64,000 bases of DNA from Halomonas sp. MCCC 1A13316 (GCF_014931605.1 NZ_CP053382.1:3038001-3102000); one strand, 5' to 3'. Counted from the first letter of the stretch, positions 1 through 11,381 are shown. Translations and numbers: made by a program. The notes: generated from the letters alone by a model not told the origin.

Positions 1-336
1 CGCCAGGCAGTTCACCCAGGTCGGAGAGCGCCGCCGAGAACACGCCATCGACGAAGGTCAACCGGTGCGCCTCGATGGGTAGCGTTAACGCCGCGGCGGA
101 GGCCGGTGAAAAATCAGCGCTGTCGGTCAGCGTGAAATCGCCGCGAGCGATGGCACGCACGTCCGTATATTTCCACGCCTCGTCGCGGCGAGTGGGAAAG
201 CCGAGCGCTTCGAAGCGAGCCGCACCGGCCTGACGGCGGGCGGCAATCCAGGTCGGCTCAACTCCACGGCTTGCGTTGCGTTCCGCGAGGCGATCGAGAA
301 AGGTATTTACCTCGCGTAACTGCTGTTCAACATTAC

Positions 337-340
<4 letters not shown>
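1..340 (-). CDS. sufD: Fe-S cluster assembly protein SufD, N-terminal part (runs off the left edge)
   Basis: This is the start of a minus-strand gene whose ATG (340-338) overlaps the sufC stop codon in an ATGA arrangement, so the two are translationally coupled. About 113 residues are visible. They include the segment RRDEAWKYTDV, typical of the SufD N-terminal region, where a Trp-Lys-Tyr-Thr stretch follows an alpha-helical start. SufD pairs with SufB and SufC in the SufBC2D scaffold that assembles Fe-S clusters in the cytoplasm. The C-terminal beta-helix core lies outside the window, so completeness cannot be judged. Position directly after sufB-sufC supports the assignment. Confidence 0.88.
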
Positions 341-1095
<755 letters not shown>

Positions 1096-1166
1096 TACCT
1101 TTTCAAATCTGGCGAGCCGCCACGCGACCCGAAAAAAATGTCTGAGCGGGACCGAGCCAAAAGGCC

Positions 1167-2609
<1,443 letters not shown>

Positions 2610-2678
2610 GGTCTCTCCCCTCCCGGGCGGTTGGCCGGCGAGCTAGCTCGCCTCGGGTAATGAATCCGGTTCGGTGGC

Positions 2679-3143
2679 TCAAGCCGTATCGACGGCCAGG
2701 CTCACGCTCTGTATGGGTAGCTGCACCGGCAGCTTGATCGGCGCGGTGTCGGCCAGATGGGCCAAAGTCACGCTGTCGAGCAGGGTGCGAACTGCCAGCG
2801 ACACACGCTGCCAGTTATCGGAGACACCACAGGTCGCCAGCAGGTCGCAGTCGCCCTCGGCATGGCTGCACTCCGTCATCGCCACAGGCCCCTCGATGGC
2901 GGTGATGATATCGATGGCCGTGATCCGCGATGCCGGTCGCGCTAGGGAGTAGCCACCCTGAGCGCCACGATGCGACTCCAGCAGCCCTGCCTTGACCAGC
3001 ATCTTCAAGGTCTTGCTGACCGTGGGATGCGGTAATTGCACAGTCTCGGCCAGCTCCGCCGCCGCATGGGGCTGCTCGGGATGCCGAGCGATCTGTGCCA
3101 GAATCACGGCGGCGTAGTCTGTCAGCCGGGAAAGCTTCAGCAT
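2679..3143 (-). CDS. Rrf2-family Fe-S regulator heading the SUF operon
   Basis: 154 residues. An N-terminal winged helix starts MLKLSRLTDYAAVILAQIA, the recognition region is AELAETVQLPHPTVSKTLKML and the wing is GAQGGYSLARP, all typical of Rrf2/IscR proteins. A cysteine cluster around residues 91-105 (ECSHAEGDC, then ATCG) is the expected Fe-S ligand region, so it probably senses Fe-S status and controls the suf genes. The start is an ATG with AGGAG six bases upstream. A palindromic IscR-like site lies about 50 bases upstream, which suggests autoregulation. It resembles the 'SUF system regulator' type found in gammaproteobacteria rather than IscR of the isc operon. Confidence 0.9.
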   Translation of the reverse strand: MLKLSRLTDYAAVILAQIARHPEQPHAAAELAETVQLPHPTVSKTLKMLVKAGLLESHRGAQGGYSLARPASRITAIDIITAIEGPVAMTECSHAEGDCDLLATCGVSDNWQRVSLAVRTLLDSVTLAHLADTAPIKLPVQLPIQSVSLAVDTA

Positions 3144-3193
3144 GCTGACTCCTGAATGTCACGGACACGTGGCGGAGGCCTGCGCTCCATTGG

Positions 3194-3208
3194 GGACCAT
3201 TTTAGTCC
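3194..3208. promoter_or_regulatory. IscR/Rrf2-like operator upstream of the SUF regulator
   Basis: The 15-base sequence GGACCATTTTAGTCC has GGAC/GTCC arms around an A/T centre. On the minus strand it reads GGACTAAAATGGTCC with ATAC just before it, close to the type 1 IscR site (ATA..TTGACTAAAATAGTC). It sits 51-65 bases upstream of the regulator ATG, where a promoter operator would be. That it is bound by the neighbouring regulator is an inference. Confidence 0.5.
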
Positions 3209-3603
3209 TGTATGGATTCAATGTGAAGTCCTCTCGCTGGATAGTGGCGCCGAAGCCCCACGATAACGGCACGTTCGGCACCTTTAACAACAATAACGCT
3301 AATCGTTCTCATTATATTGCTGTCGACACGCATCCCACGAAGCATCCCTGCGCATGCCTCACTTCGATCAGGAAGCTTGCGTGCCTGCTCGTCCTTCTCC
3401 AGCCCCGACGAAGACACGATCGATCTTGACTCGCAACGCTTCGCAGCGCACGGCTGTCGGCGCCTCACGCTGCATCGAGCGACTCGCCGCGAGCTCGCAT
3501 TGGCTTGAAAACTGGCGAGTACGGGCGGGATTCGCCAGACTTGCATTAATGGTTAGCGGCATCGGCCAAGGAACCACTGAACGCCACATTGACGAGGCAC
3601 CTC
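3209..3603. other. Intergenic region between the SUF regulator and the AsnC/Lrp gene
   Basis: About 400 bases with no convincing coding sequence; the open frames here lack ribosome-binding sites and family resemblance. It should hold the divergent promoters for the SUF operon on the left and the AsnC/Lrp gene on the right. A short A/T-rich stretch around 3284-3320 is the most promoter-like part, but no clear -35/-10 pair can be assigned. Confidence 0.4.
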
Positions 3604-4077
3604 ATGCGCAATCTCAAACTCGACCGCATCGACCGCATGCTGCTCGAAGCCCTTCAGCAGGACGCCCGTCTGACCACTGCCGAACTGGCAGAACTCGTGA
3701 GTCTCTCACCCTCCCCTTGCGCTCGCCGCATTCGCCGGCTCGAACAGGCCGGGCTGATCACTCGCTACCGTGCCGAATTGGATAAGGTCAGGCTCGGCCT
3801 GACGATTACCATCTTCGTGCAGGTACGGCTCGACCAGCATCAACAGGAGCGGGTGGACGAGTTCGAGGAGAGCGTCCGAGACATGCCGGAAGTGGTGCAA
3901 TGCCATAGCGTTTCCGGTCACTTCGACTACCTCCTTCAAGTGATCATCGCGGATATGGACGCCTTCGAGCAGTGGCTGCGACAATTTCGCCAGTTGAAGA
4001 TGGTCAGTACCGTGGATAGCAGCTTCGCGATACGCGCGATCAAGGAAAACGGCCCTCTTCCCCTGCCGATCCAGTGA
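3604..4077 (+). CDS. AsnC/Lrp-family transcriptional regulator
   Basis: 157 residues from the ATG at 3604, which has GAGG six bases upstream. An upstream in-frame TTG at 3589 has no such signal. The N-terminal helix-turn-helix (residues 5-60) includes LDRIDRMLLEALQQDARLT and CARRIRRLEQAGLI. The C-terminal ligand-binding RAM domain contains MPEVVQCHSVSGHFDYLLQV. The family usually senses amino acids and controls amino-acid metabolism or transport, but the ligand here is unknown. The downstream NAD(P)-binding protein gene is co-oriented 50 bases away and may share its transcript. Confidence 0.93.
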   Translation: MRNLKLDRIDRMLLEALQQDARLTTAELAELVSLSPSPCARRIRRLEQAGLITRYRAELDKVRLGLTITIFVQVRLDQHQQERVDEFEESVRDMPEVVQCHSVSGHFDYLLQVIIADMDAFEQWLRQFRQLKMVSTVDSSFAIRAIKENGPLPLPIQ

Positions 4078-4127
4078 ATCCGGCAACCACCGGTTATCTC
4101 AGCACCAGCGAGCCCTAGGGAGTCAAC

Positions 4128-5057
4128 ATGAAAAAGGCCCCCATTACCGTCTTTGGCGGAACTGGCTTTCTCGGTCGTCACGTGGTGCAGGAGCTGTTCG
4201 ATGCCGGCCATGCGGTTCGCATCGCGGCACGCCGGCCTGCGCTCCCCGAATGGGCCGAACCCGGTGACCCCCTGGAGCCGGTCAGCGTCGATATCCGCAG
4301 CGAGAGCGACGTGAGCCAGGCCCTCGAAGGGGCTCTCGGGGCGGTCAACGCCGTGAGTCTCTACGTCGAGCAGCGCCAGTTGAGCTTCGATCAGGTGCAC
4401 GTAGAAGGTGCCGGTCGCCTGGCCCGGCTGGCCCGGGCACAAGGCGTCAAATCTTTTGTCCAGCTCTCCGGCATCGGCGCCGCCTCCTCGTCGCGCTCAC
4501 GCTACGTGAGGGCGCGAGGGCGCGGCGAGTCGGCTGTCATCGATGCCTTTCCGAAGGCGGTCATCCTGCGGCCGAGCGTCATGTTCGGCCCCGATGACGC
4601 CTTCCTCAGCCGCCTGGTGGATTTGACCCGGCTCCCTATCATCCCCCTCTTCGGCCACGGCGAGACGAAGCTGCAGCCGGTGCATGTGGTGGATGTGGCG
4701 AGGGCGATCGTGTGCCTGATGGGAGCCACTCCACCCGAGCGACGGCTGTTCGAGCTGGGCGGCCTGGAAGTATTGAGCTACCGGGAGATACTCGAGCTGA
4801 TCATGGCCCATCTGGAGTGCGAGCGCAGGCTACTGCCCGTCCCACTTCCACTGTGGCACCTTGCCGCCCTGCTGGCTTCGCCGTTACCCGGACCACCCCT
4901 GACCCGGGACCAGGTCATCATGATGGCCGAGGACAATACGGTCGGCGAAAGTGTGGGTACGTTCGCCGACCTCGGTATACTGCCGCGTTCGTTGAATGAC
5001 GCCCTGCCCGCCTGTCTGCCGGCACGAGACCCCGACCGGCCCGGCTACCGAGGCTGA
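4128..5057 (+). CDS. NDUFA9-like NAD(P)-binding atypical short-chain reductase
   Basis: 309 residues. A Rossmann motif GGTGFLG at residues 10-16 follows ITVF, as in atypical SDR proteins of the complex I NDUFA9 family. The conserved LRPSVMFGPDDAFL segment (about residues 148-161) is characteristic of this group. The canonical YxxxK active site is not evident, so it may bind a nucleotide without acting as a classic dehydrogenase. The gene follows the AsnC/Lrp regulator by 50 bases and converges with the lipoprotein gene on its right, with only seven bases between stop codons. The physiological role is unknown. Confidence 0.8.
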   Translation: MKKAPITVFGGTGFLGRHVVQELFDAGHAVRIAARRPALPEWAEPGDPLEPVSVDIRSESDVSQALEGALGAVNAVSLYVEQRQLSFDQVHVEGAGRLARLARAQGVKSFVQLSGIGAASSSRSRYVRARGRGESAVIDAFPKAVILRPSVMFGPDDAFLSRLVDLTRLPIIPLFGHGETKLQPVHVVDVARAIVCLMGATPPERRLFELGGLEVLSYREILELIMAHLECERRLLPVPLPLWHLAALLASPLPGPPLTRDQVIMMAEDNTVGESVGTFADLGILPRSLNDALPACLPARDPDRPGYRG

Positions 5058-5064
5058 CCTGGCC

Positions 5065-5616
5065 TTATTGCCAACGCCACCCATGCCGTCCCCACCACTC
5101 CAGTGCAATGGTCCGGTTCTCGGCGTTGGCGCCCTCATCGAGCGCCGTAGCTAGGCGAACATAGTCGCCACCGGTCTGGGACATCAACCGCGGGTCCTGA
5201 GTGGCCAGCTGAAGCGCGTACAGTGCCAGCATCAGCTCGTATTCGTCATGGGTGTCGAGCAGTGTAAACAGCATAGGAACCGCCGGCTCGCCGATCTGCC
5301 CCAGACGCTCCGCCGCGATGTACCAGACCCTGGGATGTTCTTCACCGCCGTAGACATCAATGAAGCGCCTGTCGGCCATGCGACTGATGTAATAATGAAC
5401 CTCGTCCTCTTCCGAGGCGAAGAGCGGGGGTATCCAGAAGCGATCATGACGCGTGGTAGCCACGAGGGGTGTAGACGGCTCGGTCGACACGACCTGCTCG
5501 GGCTCGTCGTGAGCCGTATCAGCTGCGACCGGCTCGGCCTTTTGAACTGCCTGACCGCCACAGCCTTCCAAGAAAAGCAGTAGTAACAGCGCGCTGAAAA
5601 ATCTGGAACCCGTCAT
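5065..5616 (-). CDS. Predicted lipoprotein with HEAT-like segment
   Basis: 183 residues. An N-terminal lipoprotein signal (basic start, leucine stretch, lipobox LEGC) puts the lipidated cysteine at residue 19, implying export and membrane anchoring. After a low-complexity linker, the body contains WYIAAERLGQIGEPAVPMLF and YELMLALYALQLATQDPR, helical pairs resembling one or two HEAT/armadillo repeats. These usually mediate protein contacts. I do not recognise a named family. It converges with the NDUFA9-like gene and lies 62 bases from the stop of the PRPP synthetase-like gene behind it. Confidence 0.7.
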   Translation of the reverse strand: MTGSRFFSALLLLLFLEGCGGQAVQKAEPVAADTAHDEPEQVVSTEPSTPLVATTRHDRFWIPPLFASEEDEVHYYISRMADRRFIDVYGGEEHPRVWYIAAERLGQIGEPAVPMLFTLLDTHDEYELMLALYALQLATQDPRLMSQTGGDYVRLATALDEGANAENRTIALEWWGRHGWRWQ

Positions 5617-5677
5617 ATCGCCCTCCCTGGATTAGCCATTATTGCGATGCGTTTTAACCCCTTCATGCAGCCCTTGG

Positions 5678-6583
5678 CTACCCCTGGCCGATCAAAATCC
5701 CGAACACTTGTCGCAGCGCTCGCGCAATGACAGGCGCCATGAATACGGTATTGCTCTCGTGGGCGATCGTGTCGGTACTCCATACCTCTCCCACTCCGGC
5801 CTGGCGAATTACGTTCAAGGCATCGCCCGCAAACAGGGCATGGGTCACCGCCACATCTACGCTGGCCGCCCCAGCGCTCAGTACCTTTTGCGTGGCCACG
5901 GCCAAGGTATGACCGGAACTGGCAATATCGTCCAGCAGCACGACCCGCCGACCGGCAAGGTCCAGGGAAGGCAACACGATCTCGACATCAAGATCACCAT
6001 GACGCTTCTTGGTACATACATCGTATTCGAGTTCTGCCACCCGAGCAGCGCACTCCACCCATTGCTGCGACTCTATATCGGGACCCAGTAGCAACGCATC
6101 GGGACGCCTTTCGGCGATCGCCGTGGCCAGTTGCGGGACACCGGAAAGGGTAATGGCATGGCGCACGGGCACCGCCTGTTCGAGTCGTTCGATGCGGTGC
6201 AAGTGCGGGTCAACGGTAAGCACGGCATCGAAGAGCTCGGCAAGAAATCCTCCTACTAACCGCTGGCTGACCAGCTCGCCCTGGTTGAAGGCTACATCCT
6301 GACGCATGTAGGCCAAGTAGGGAGCCACCAACACCAAGTGTTCGACGCCCTGCTCGCGGGCGTGGCGAACAAGCAGCATCAACTCGACCAATTTATCGTT
6401 GGGACGATTCAGGCTGCGGTAAATGACCAGGGAGGGGGGTAGCTCGGCGAGGGGCAGGCGTAGACACAGCTCCTCGTCCGGAAAGCGGTGAAGTCCAACC
6501 GGCCGGGCCTCGAGGCCAGCTGCCGCCGCCAGGCGCTTGGCAGGAAGGGTCTCCTCATCGAAATAGAGCAGGGCGGCGTCCAT
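5678..6583 (-). CDS. Ribose-phosphate pyrophosphokinase-like protein (PRPP synthetase paralog)
   Basis: 301 residues from the ATG at 6583, which overlaps the preceding stop codon by one base (TGATG). Visible PRPP synthetase landmarks are HRFPDEELCLRLP (variant of the FANGE segment), APYLAYMRQDVAFNQGE, VDPHLHRIE, the basic loop CTKKRHGD and the PRPP loop VVLLDDIASSGHT. The loop differs from the usual DDIxDTxGT. This looks like a divergent paralog rather than the housekeeping Prs. Translational coupling to the nucleoside/nucleotide phosphorylase gene suggests that it recycles the phosphorolysed ribose moiety to PRPP. The exact phosphoribosyl substrate is uncertain. Confidence 0.85.
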   Translation of the reverse strand: MDAALLYFDEETLPAKRLAAAAGLEARPVGLHRFPDEELCLRLPLAELPPSLVIYRSLNRPNDKLVELMLLVRHAREQGVEHLVLVAPYLAYMRQDVAFNQGELVSQRLVGGFLAELFDAVLTVDPHLHRIERLEQAVPVRHAITLSGVPQLATAIAERRPDALLLGPDIESQQWVECAARVAELEYDVCTKKRHGDLDVEIVLPSLDLAGRRVVLLDDIASSGHTLAVATQKVLSAGAASVDVAVTHALFAGDALNVIRQAGVGEVWSTDTIAHESNTVFMAPVIARALRQVFGILIGQG

Positions 6584-8175
6584 CAGAACTCCACGTTCAG
6601 GCGCTTGAGTTTGTCTTGCTGACCGATACTGTAGCCACTTTCCCTCTCGCTGCACTGAAGGGCGAAGCCGTGCTCGCTGCGAAAGGCGGCATGCACCCGG
6701 TAGAGCGGCTGGCCCTGCTCGACGTAATCGCCGATCTGAGCGAACAGGTCAACGCCGGCTCCCTTGGCCTTGGGTGCCCCAGCCAGTCGTGCGATCCGCG
6801 CCAGCCGCAGGTTGTCGATGGCGGTAACGACACCCGTCCGGGGTGCCAAAACCTCAAACCGATGCGGTGCCAACTCGGGATTGTCGAGATCGAAAGGCTT
6901 CTCGCCCTGGGCTCGAATGATCGCCTGCATCTTTTCCAGGGCACGGCCGGAATCGAGGATGTCGCGGGCAATGGCGAAGCCGTCCCCACCACGGATATCG
7001 GGATCGAACTCCAACATGCGCCCCGCCAGACGCAGCGATTTCTGACGTAAGTCCATAGGCGCAGCTGGGTGGTTGGTGAGCACTCGCATCACATCACGAG
7101 CCTCCAGCACCGGGCCAATGCCGCGACCGATCGGCTGGCTTCCATCGGTGATCACTACTTCCAGCACCAGGCCCATGCGGCCGGCCACGTATTCGAACAG
7201 CTTTCGCAACCGTCGCGCCTCAGGCATGGACCTCACCTTGGCATGGGGCCCGATGGGAATGTCAAGCAACAGGTGGGTCGAGCCGGCCGCCATCTTCTTG
7301 GACAGGATGGAGGCTACCATCTGCCCCGGCGAGTCGATGGAGAGCGGGCGCTCCACCGCAATCAGCACGTCATCGGCCGGCGAAAGCTCGCTGGTGCCGC
7401 CCCACGCCACGCAGCCACGATGAGTACGAACCAACTCCCCCAGCTCGGCGAAGGGCACCTCGACCTTGGCCAGCACTTCCATGGTATCGGCTGTGCCCGA
7501 GGGCGAAGTAATGGCACGCGACGAGGTCTTAGGACACAGCAGACCGTGAGCCGCCACGATGGGCACTACCAGCATGGAGGTGCGGTTCCCTGGAATCCCT
7601 CCAATGCAGTGCTTGTCGACCACCGGTTGCTCGTGCCAATCGAGTCGTCGCCCCACCCGGCCCATGGCATCACTGAGATAGAAAATCTCCTCGCGGTCGA
7701 GCTCACCCAGCTCGCAAGCCACCACGAAGGCCGTCAACTCGATCTTCGAATAACGCAGCTCGGCAATGTCCCGCACGATTTCACGCAGGTCCTGGCGTGA
7801 AAGGCGGTCGCCGGCAATCTTGCGACGCAGGGCCGGGATCGACGCTGGCGGCTCCGCCTGGGATACGCTGACCGCATGGCCCTCCTCTACGCCGAGCGAA
7901 GTGAAGGCATCCTCGGAAAGACCGAGCTGGGTGTGACCGACGATAGCGATGTCGTCCACCACGTTAAGGGTCGCCAGGATGCGCCGGCCATTGGCCTGAA
8001 CCTCAATTTTGGACAGTGCCTGGAAGCCCTCGGCACGATACAGATCGCACTCACGGTGCAGGTAGGCGACGTTCTCCCGGTACGTATCGATGGCCACCCG
8101 ACACAGGGCGAGAGGTATCCCCATCTCGTCGCTGGGTTGGTTGCTGGCCTCGGAGTGCGGTGGAGTACTGTTCAT
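6583..8175 (-). CDS. Thymidine phosphorylase 2 / AMP phosphorylase-type enzyme
   Basis: About 530 residues. The N-terminal domain (roughly residues 20-95) precedes the thymidine phosphorylase fold. This extra domain marks the AMP phosphorylase-like 'type 2' branch and is absent from E. coli DeoA. Core motifs include [19 protein letters not shown] and [20 protein letters not shown]. The archaeal relatives convert nucleoside monophosphates and phosphate to base and ribose 1,5-bisphosphate. Bacterial members are usually just called thymidine phosphorylases. The start is uncertain: ATG 8175 is used, with ATG 8124 as an alternative. The next gene is translationally coupled. Confidence 0.88.
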   Translation of the reverse strand: MNSTPPHSEASNQPSDEMGIPLALCRVAIDTYRENVAYLHRECDLYRAEGFQALSKIEVQANGRRILATLNVVDDIAIVGHTQLGLSEDAFTSLGVEEGHAVSVSQAEPPASIPALRRKIAGDRLSRQDLREIVRDIAELRYSKIELTAFVVACELGELDREEIFYLSDAMGRVGRRLDWHEQPVVDKHCIGGIPGNRTSMLVVPIVAAHGLLCPKTSSRAITSPSGTADTMEVLAKVEVPFAELGELVRTHRGCVAWGGTSELSPADDVLIAVERPLSIDSPGQMVASILSKKMAAGSTHLLLDIPIGPHAKVRSMPEARRLRKLFEYVAGRMGLVLEVVITDGSQPIGRGIGPVLEARDVMRVLTNHPAAPMDLRQKSLRLAGRMLEFDPDIRGGDGFAIARDILDSGRALEKMQAIIRAQGEKPFDLDNPELAPHRFEVLAPRTGVVTAIDNLRLARIARLAGAPKAKGAGVDLFAQIGDYVEQGQPLYRVHAAFRSEHGFALQCSERESGYSIGQQDKLKRLNVEF

Positions 8176-8391
8176 CCGGCGAATCGCCCCGACTTGGATC
8201 GATATGCTCCAGTCTGCCGCATTTCTATCGGACTGGGCAGCACAATGGCCAACCGACATGACCCAGAGCAAGCTCGCCACCGTGCCGTACTCCGTCGGCA
8301 CATCGCAGCCCAGGCAGGGGATAAGAGGCGTACACGAATACTATCTTGCCGCTATGCTCCGAGAAACGAGAGTGGATCGACAGGAGGAGTC

Positions 8392-9336
8392 ATGAAGTTC
8401 GCCATCATGGGGAGCGGCGGTGTCGGCGGCTACTTCGGTGCACGCCTGGCCGAGGCGGGTGAAGATGTCACTTTCATTGCCCGCGGCGAGCACCTGGCCG
8501 CCATGCAGCGCCAAGGGCTGTGCGTGAGCAGCATCAAGGGGGATGTCACGCTGGCCCAGGTCAAGGCCACGGACGATCCCGCCAGCATCGGGGAAGTGGA
8601 TTGCGTTATCGTGGCAGTCAAGGCATGGCAAGTACGCGAGGCTGCCGAATCGATCCGCCCCATAGTTGGATCCGATACTTTGGTGCTGCCTTTGGAGAAT
8701 GGCGTCGAGGCCGCCGATATCCTGGCCGAAGTGCTGGGTGCCGCTCCAGTACTCGATGGCCTTTGCGGCATCCTGGCCTGGCGAGAAGCACCGGGCCAGA
8801 TACGCCATGCCGGCGTGGATCCGTTCATTCGCTTCGGCGAGCGTGACAACCATAGCAGCATACGTACGGCACGGCTCAAGGCCATCTTCGACAAGGCGCA
8901 TGGCGTCAGCGCCGAGATCCCTGACGACATGCGCGTCGCCCAGTGGAGCAAGTTCCTGTTCATCTGCGCCATGAGCGGCATTGGCAGCATCAGCCGGGCT
9001 CCCATAGGCGTTACCCGCCAGCTACCCGAGACTCGAGCCCTGATCCTGGCCATGCTCGAGGAGATCGAGCAGGTTGCCCGCGGCCATGGCGTCGCCTTTC
9101 CTCTCTACGCCGTCACCCGCGCCATGCAGTTCATCGATGCCATGCCGGCCGGGAGCACCTCCTCCATGCAACGCAACATCATGGCCGGTGAGCCCTCCGA
9201 GCTGGAGTCGCAGAATGGCGCCGTGGTGCGCCTGGGCCAAGCGGTTGGTGTAGCGACACCGGTTCACTCCCTGATCTATGCCGCCCTGCTACCCCAGGAA
9301 TTGGCAGCCCGCGGAGAGATGCCGGCTGCCGAATGA
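8392..9336 (+). CDS. 2-dehydropantoate 2-reductase family protein
   Basis: 314 residues from the ATG at 8392, preceded by a strong AGGAGGAG two bases upstream. The much longer upstream open frame is not needed. The N-terminal dinucleotide-binding motif is MGSGGVGGYFGARL (residues 6-19), followed by the ketopantoate reductase segments VIVAVKAWQ and PLENGVEAADIL. The C-terminal ApbA-like helical domain contains RNIMAGEPSELESQNGAVV, the usual PanE signature. PanE reduces 2-dehydropantoate with NADPH in pantothenate synthesis. Many genomes carry several paralogs, so assignment as the biosynthetic panE is not certain. Confidence 0.88.
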   Translation: MKFAIMGSGGVGGYFGARLAEAGEDVTFIARGEHLAAMQRQGLCVSSIKGDVTLAQVKATDDPASIGEVDCVIVAVKAWQVREAAESIRPIVGSDTLVLPLENGVEAADILAEVLGAAPVLDGLCGILAWREAPGQIRHAGVDPFIRFGERDNHSSIRTARLKAIFDKAHGVSAEIPDDMRVAQWSKFLFICAMSGIGSISRAPIGVTRQLPETRALILAMLEEIEQVARGHGVAFPLYAVTRAMQFIDAMPAGSTSSMQRNIMAGEPSELESQNGAVVRLGQAVGVATPVHSLIYAALLPQELAARGEMPAAE

Positions 9337-9445
9337 ACCACCCTTCTTATGGAAGCTTCCACAGGCGGTGGCAAGGATCGGATTGGAGTATTCTGATATT
9401 GAAGAGATGTGTGATATGCCACCGTCCTCCTGCTGGAGCACCGAC

Positions 9446-10213
9446 ATGACCAACACCCCTCATAATGCCCCGGGCCAGCACTGGAATGCCGCCGCCTATG
9501 CCCATAACGCCGATTTCGTTGCCGAGCTGGGCAATACGGTGGCCAGGCTGCTCGACCCTCGCCCCGGCGAGCGCATTCTCGACTTGGGTTGCGGCGACGG
9601 TGCACTGACCGAGGTGCTGGCAAAGTCCGGCGCCACCATCGTCGGTGTGGATGCAGCCATCGACATGGTCGAAGCCGCCCGAGCACGGGGGCTGGACGCC
9701 CGTGTCCAGGACGCTCACAACCTTCCCTTCGAGCATGAATTCGATGCCGTGTTCAGCAATGCCGCCCTGCACTGGATGCTCAACCATGAAGCCGTAGTAG
9801 CCAGCATTTACCGCTCGCTGAAGCCGGGTGGGCGTTTCGTCGCCGAATTCGGCGGTCACGGCAATGTTGCGGCAATCTGCACTGCCATATTGGCCGCTCT
9901 CCAGGCGCGAGGCATCAGCGGCAAGGCCCGTTTCCCGTGGTTCTTTCCTACTCCCCAGGAGTATCGGGATTGTCTGGAAACAGCCGGGTTCACGATCGAA
10001 ACCATCGAATTGATTCCGCGTCCGACCCGCTTGCCTACGGGAATGGCTGGCTGGCTCGCCACCTTTGCCAACCCCTTCCTGCATGGGCTGGATGAAGAAG
10101 TGCGCGAGGCGGTGCTGAATGACGCCTTGGCTTTGCTGGCACCTAGCCTGTGCGACAGCCATGGCAACTGGACGGCCGATTACGTCCGTTTGCGTTTAAA
10201 GGCGCATCGCTGA
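9446..10213 (+). CDS. Class I SAM-dependent methyltransferase
   Basis: 255 residues. The ATG at 9446 has GGAG upstream. The SAM-binding motif I ILDLGCGDGALTEVL covers about residues 44-58, followed by IVGVDAAIDMVEAARARG and FDAVFSNAALHWM, typical of the UbiE/trans-aconitate methyltransferase type. The substrate cannot be read from the sequence; similarity in layout to trans-aconitate 2-methyltransferases is general only. A hairpin follows the stop codon, and the next gene, ectD, converges on it. Confidence 0.85.
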   Translation: MTNTPHNAPGQHWNAAAYAHNADFVAELGNTVARLLDPRPGERILDLGCGDGALTEVLAKSGATIVGVDAAIDMVEAARARGLDARVQDAHNLPFEHEFDAVFSNAALHWMLNHEAVVASIYRSLKPGGRFVAEFGGHGNVAAICTAILAALQARGISGKARFPWFFPTPQEYRDCLETAGFTIETIELIPRPTRLPTGMAGWLATFANPFLHGLDEEVREAVLNDALALLAPSLCDSHGNWTADYVRLRLKAHR

Positions 10214-10217
10214 GACG

Positions 10218-10242
10218 CCAGACCCCGTTTCTCGGGGCCTGG
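10218..10242. terminator. Hairpin between the methyltransferase gene and ectD
   Basis: Arms CCAGACCCCG and CGGGGCCTGG flank a five-base loop, with nine of ten pairs matching. There is no T-run on either side, so it may be a weak or bidirectional terminator or an mRNA-stabilising stem between convergent genes. Confidence 0.4.
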
Positions 10243-10305
10243 CTCTGATGAGGCATGCCATGGCGATACGGGAGGTTCTGCCACGACACATCGCTGCGTT
10301 GCGCT

Positions 10306-11217
10306 TTAACCTACCGGTTCGAGCGGGTTCCAGTCCGTGCGGTTGGCCAGGAACTCAGGACGCGGGCGGTTGCCGCAGAAGGGATTCATCAAGCCGTTGT
10401 CGACACTGTTGTAAACGAAGAAGAGGTTGCTGCGCGGCCAGCAGGACATGTTGGTATTGGAACCGTGCATGGTATTGCATTCGAACATGACCAAGGTGCC
10501 TGCAGGCCCCTTCGGCGCCTCGATTTCCCCTTTCAGCATCAGCTCACGCAGGCTGGCATTGTCGGGCACGCCAACATCCTGGCTCTTGAGGGACTCCTTG
10601 TAGTTATCGGTCGGCGTGCGGCCCACACAAGGAACGAAATACTTGTGCGAGCCGGGAATGAGCATCAACGGTCCGTTGTACTCGCCATTGTCGGTCAGCA
10701 CGATGGAGCAGCTCAGCGAACGCATGCGCGGCATGCCGTCCTCACTGTGCCAGGTCTCGAAGTCGGAATGCCAGTCGAAGCCCTTGCCCTTGAAGCCGGG
10801 CTTGTAATTGATGCGCGATTGGTGAATGTACACGCCTTCACCGAGCAGCTGCTCGACCATGGCCAGCAGCCGCGGATCGCGGGTCAAGCGGCTGAAGCGC
10901 TCGGAAATTTCATGGATACCGAAGATGGAGCGGATCTCCTCTCGCCCCGGCTCAAGGATGGTGCCTTCCGAGAGCTTGAGGTCTTCATCTTCTTCGTACT
11001 CACGCAATTCCTCAATGAAGGCCTCCATCTCTTCACGGTCGAAGAAGCCTTCGAAAGAAAGGAACCCTTTCTCCTCGTATTCGCTAACCTGCTCCTCGCT
11101 CAGCGGTCCGTTACTACGCGCTGCCCCCTCAGTGTAGACGACGGGGTCAATACGCTCGAACATGCCAAGTTTGCGTTCCAATCGCGTAGGAAATAGATCC
11201 TGTACATCATGTTTCAT
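10306..11217 (-). CDS. ectD: Ectoine hydroxylase EctD
   Basis: 303 residues from the ATG at 11217, chosen because AAGGAGG lies just upstream. EctD is a non-heme Fe(II)/2-oxoglutarate dioxygenase that converts the compatible solute ectoine to 5-hydroxyectoine. Diagnostic features are the iron-binding segment FDWHSDFETWHSEDGMPRMR (His and Asp ligands) and the second histidine in MFECNTMHGSNTN. HQSRINYKPG precedes them. Length and motifs match Halomonas-type EctD. ectABC is not adjacent, so the gene is separate from the ectoine synthesis operon here. It strongly indicates a halophile. Confidence 0.96.
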   Translation of the reverse strand: MKHDVQDLFPTRLERKLGMFERIDPVVYTEGAARSNGPLSEEQVSEYEEKGFLSFEGFFDREEMEAFIEELREYEEDEDLKLSEGTILEPGREEIRSIFGIHEISERFSRLTRDPRLLAMVEQLLGEGVYIHQSRINYKPGFKGKGFDWHSDFETWHSEDGMPRMRSLSCSIVLTDNGEYNGPLMLIPGSHKYFVPCVGRTPTDNYKESLKSQDVGVPDNASLRELMLKGEIEAPKGPAGTLVMFECNTMHGSNTNMSCWPRSNLFFVYNSVDNGLMNPFCGNRPRPEFLANRTDWNPLEPVG

Positions 11218-11381
11218 CGCATGCTCCTCCTTGAATCCAAGCGAAACGCCAATCATCCGACTGGTGATTGTTCACCCTAGACGTGGAAAGGTTTGCATGC
11301 AAAACGACTTTGTATCGGCCTATTGCGCCAAGCAAAGTGACCGTAATCATTCAGGAAGAGAAGAGCTGGTCAGGGGCATGC

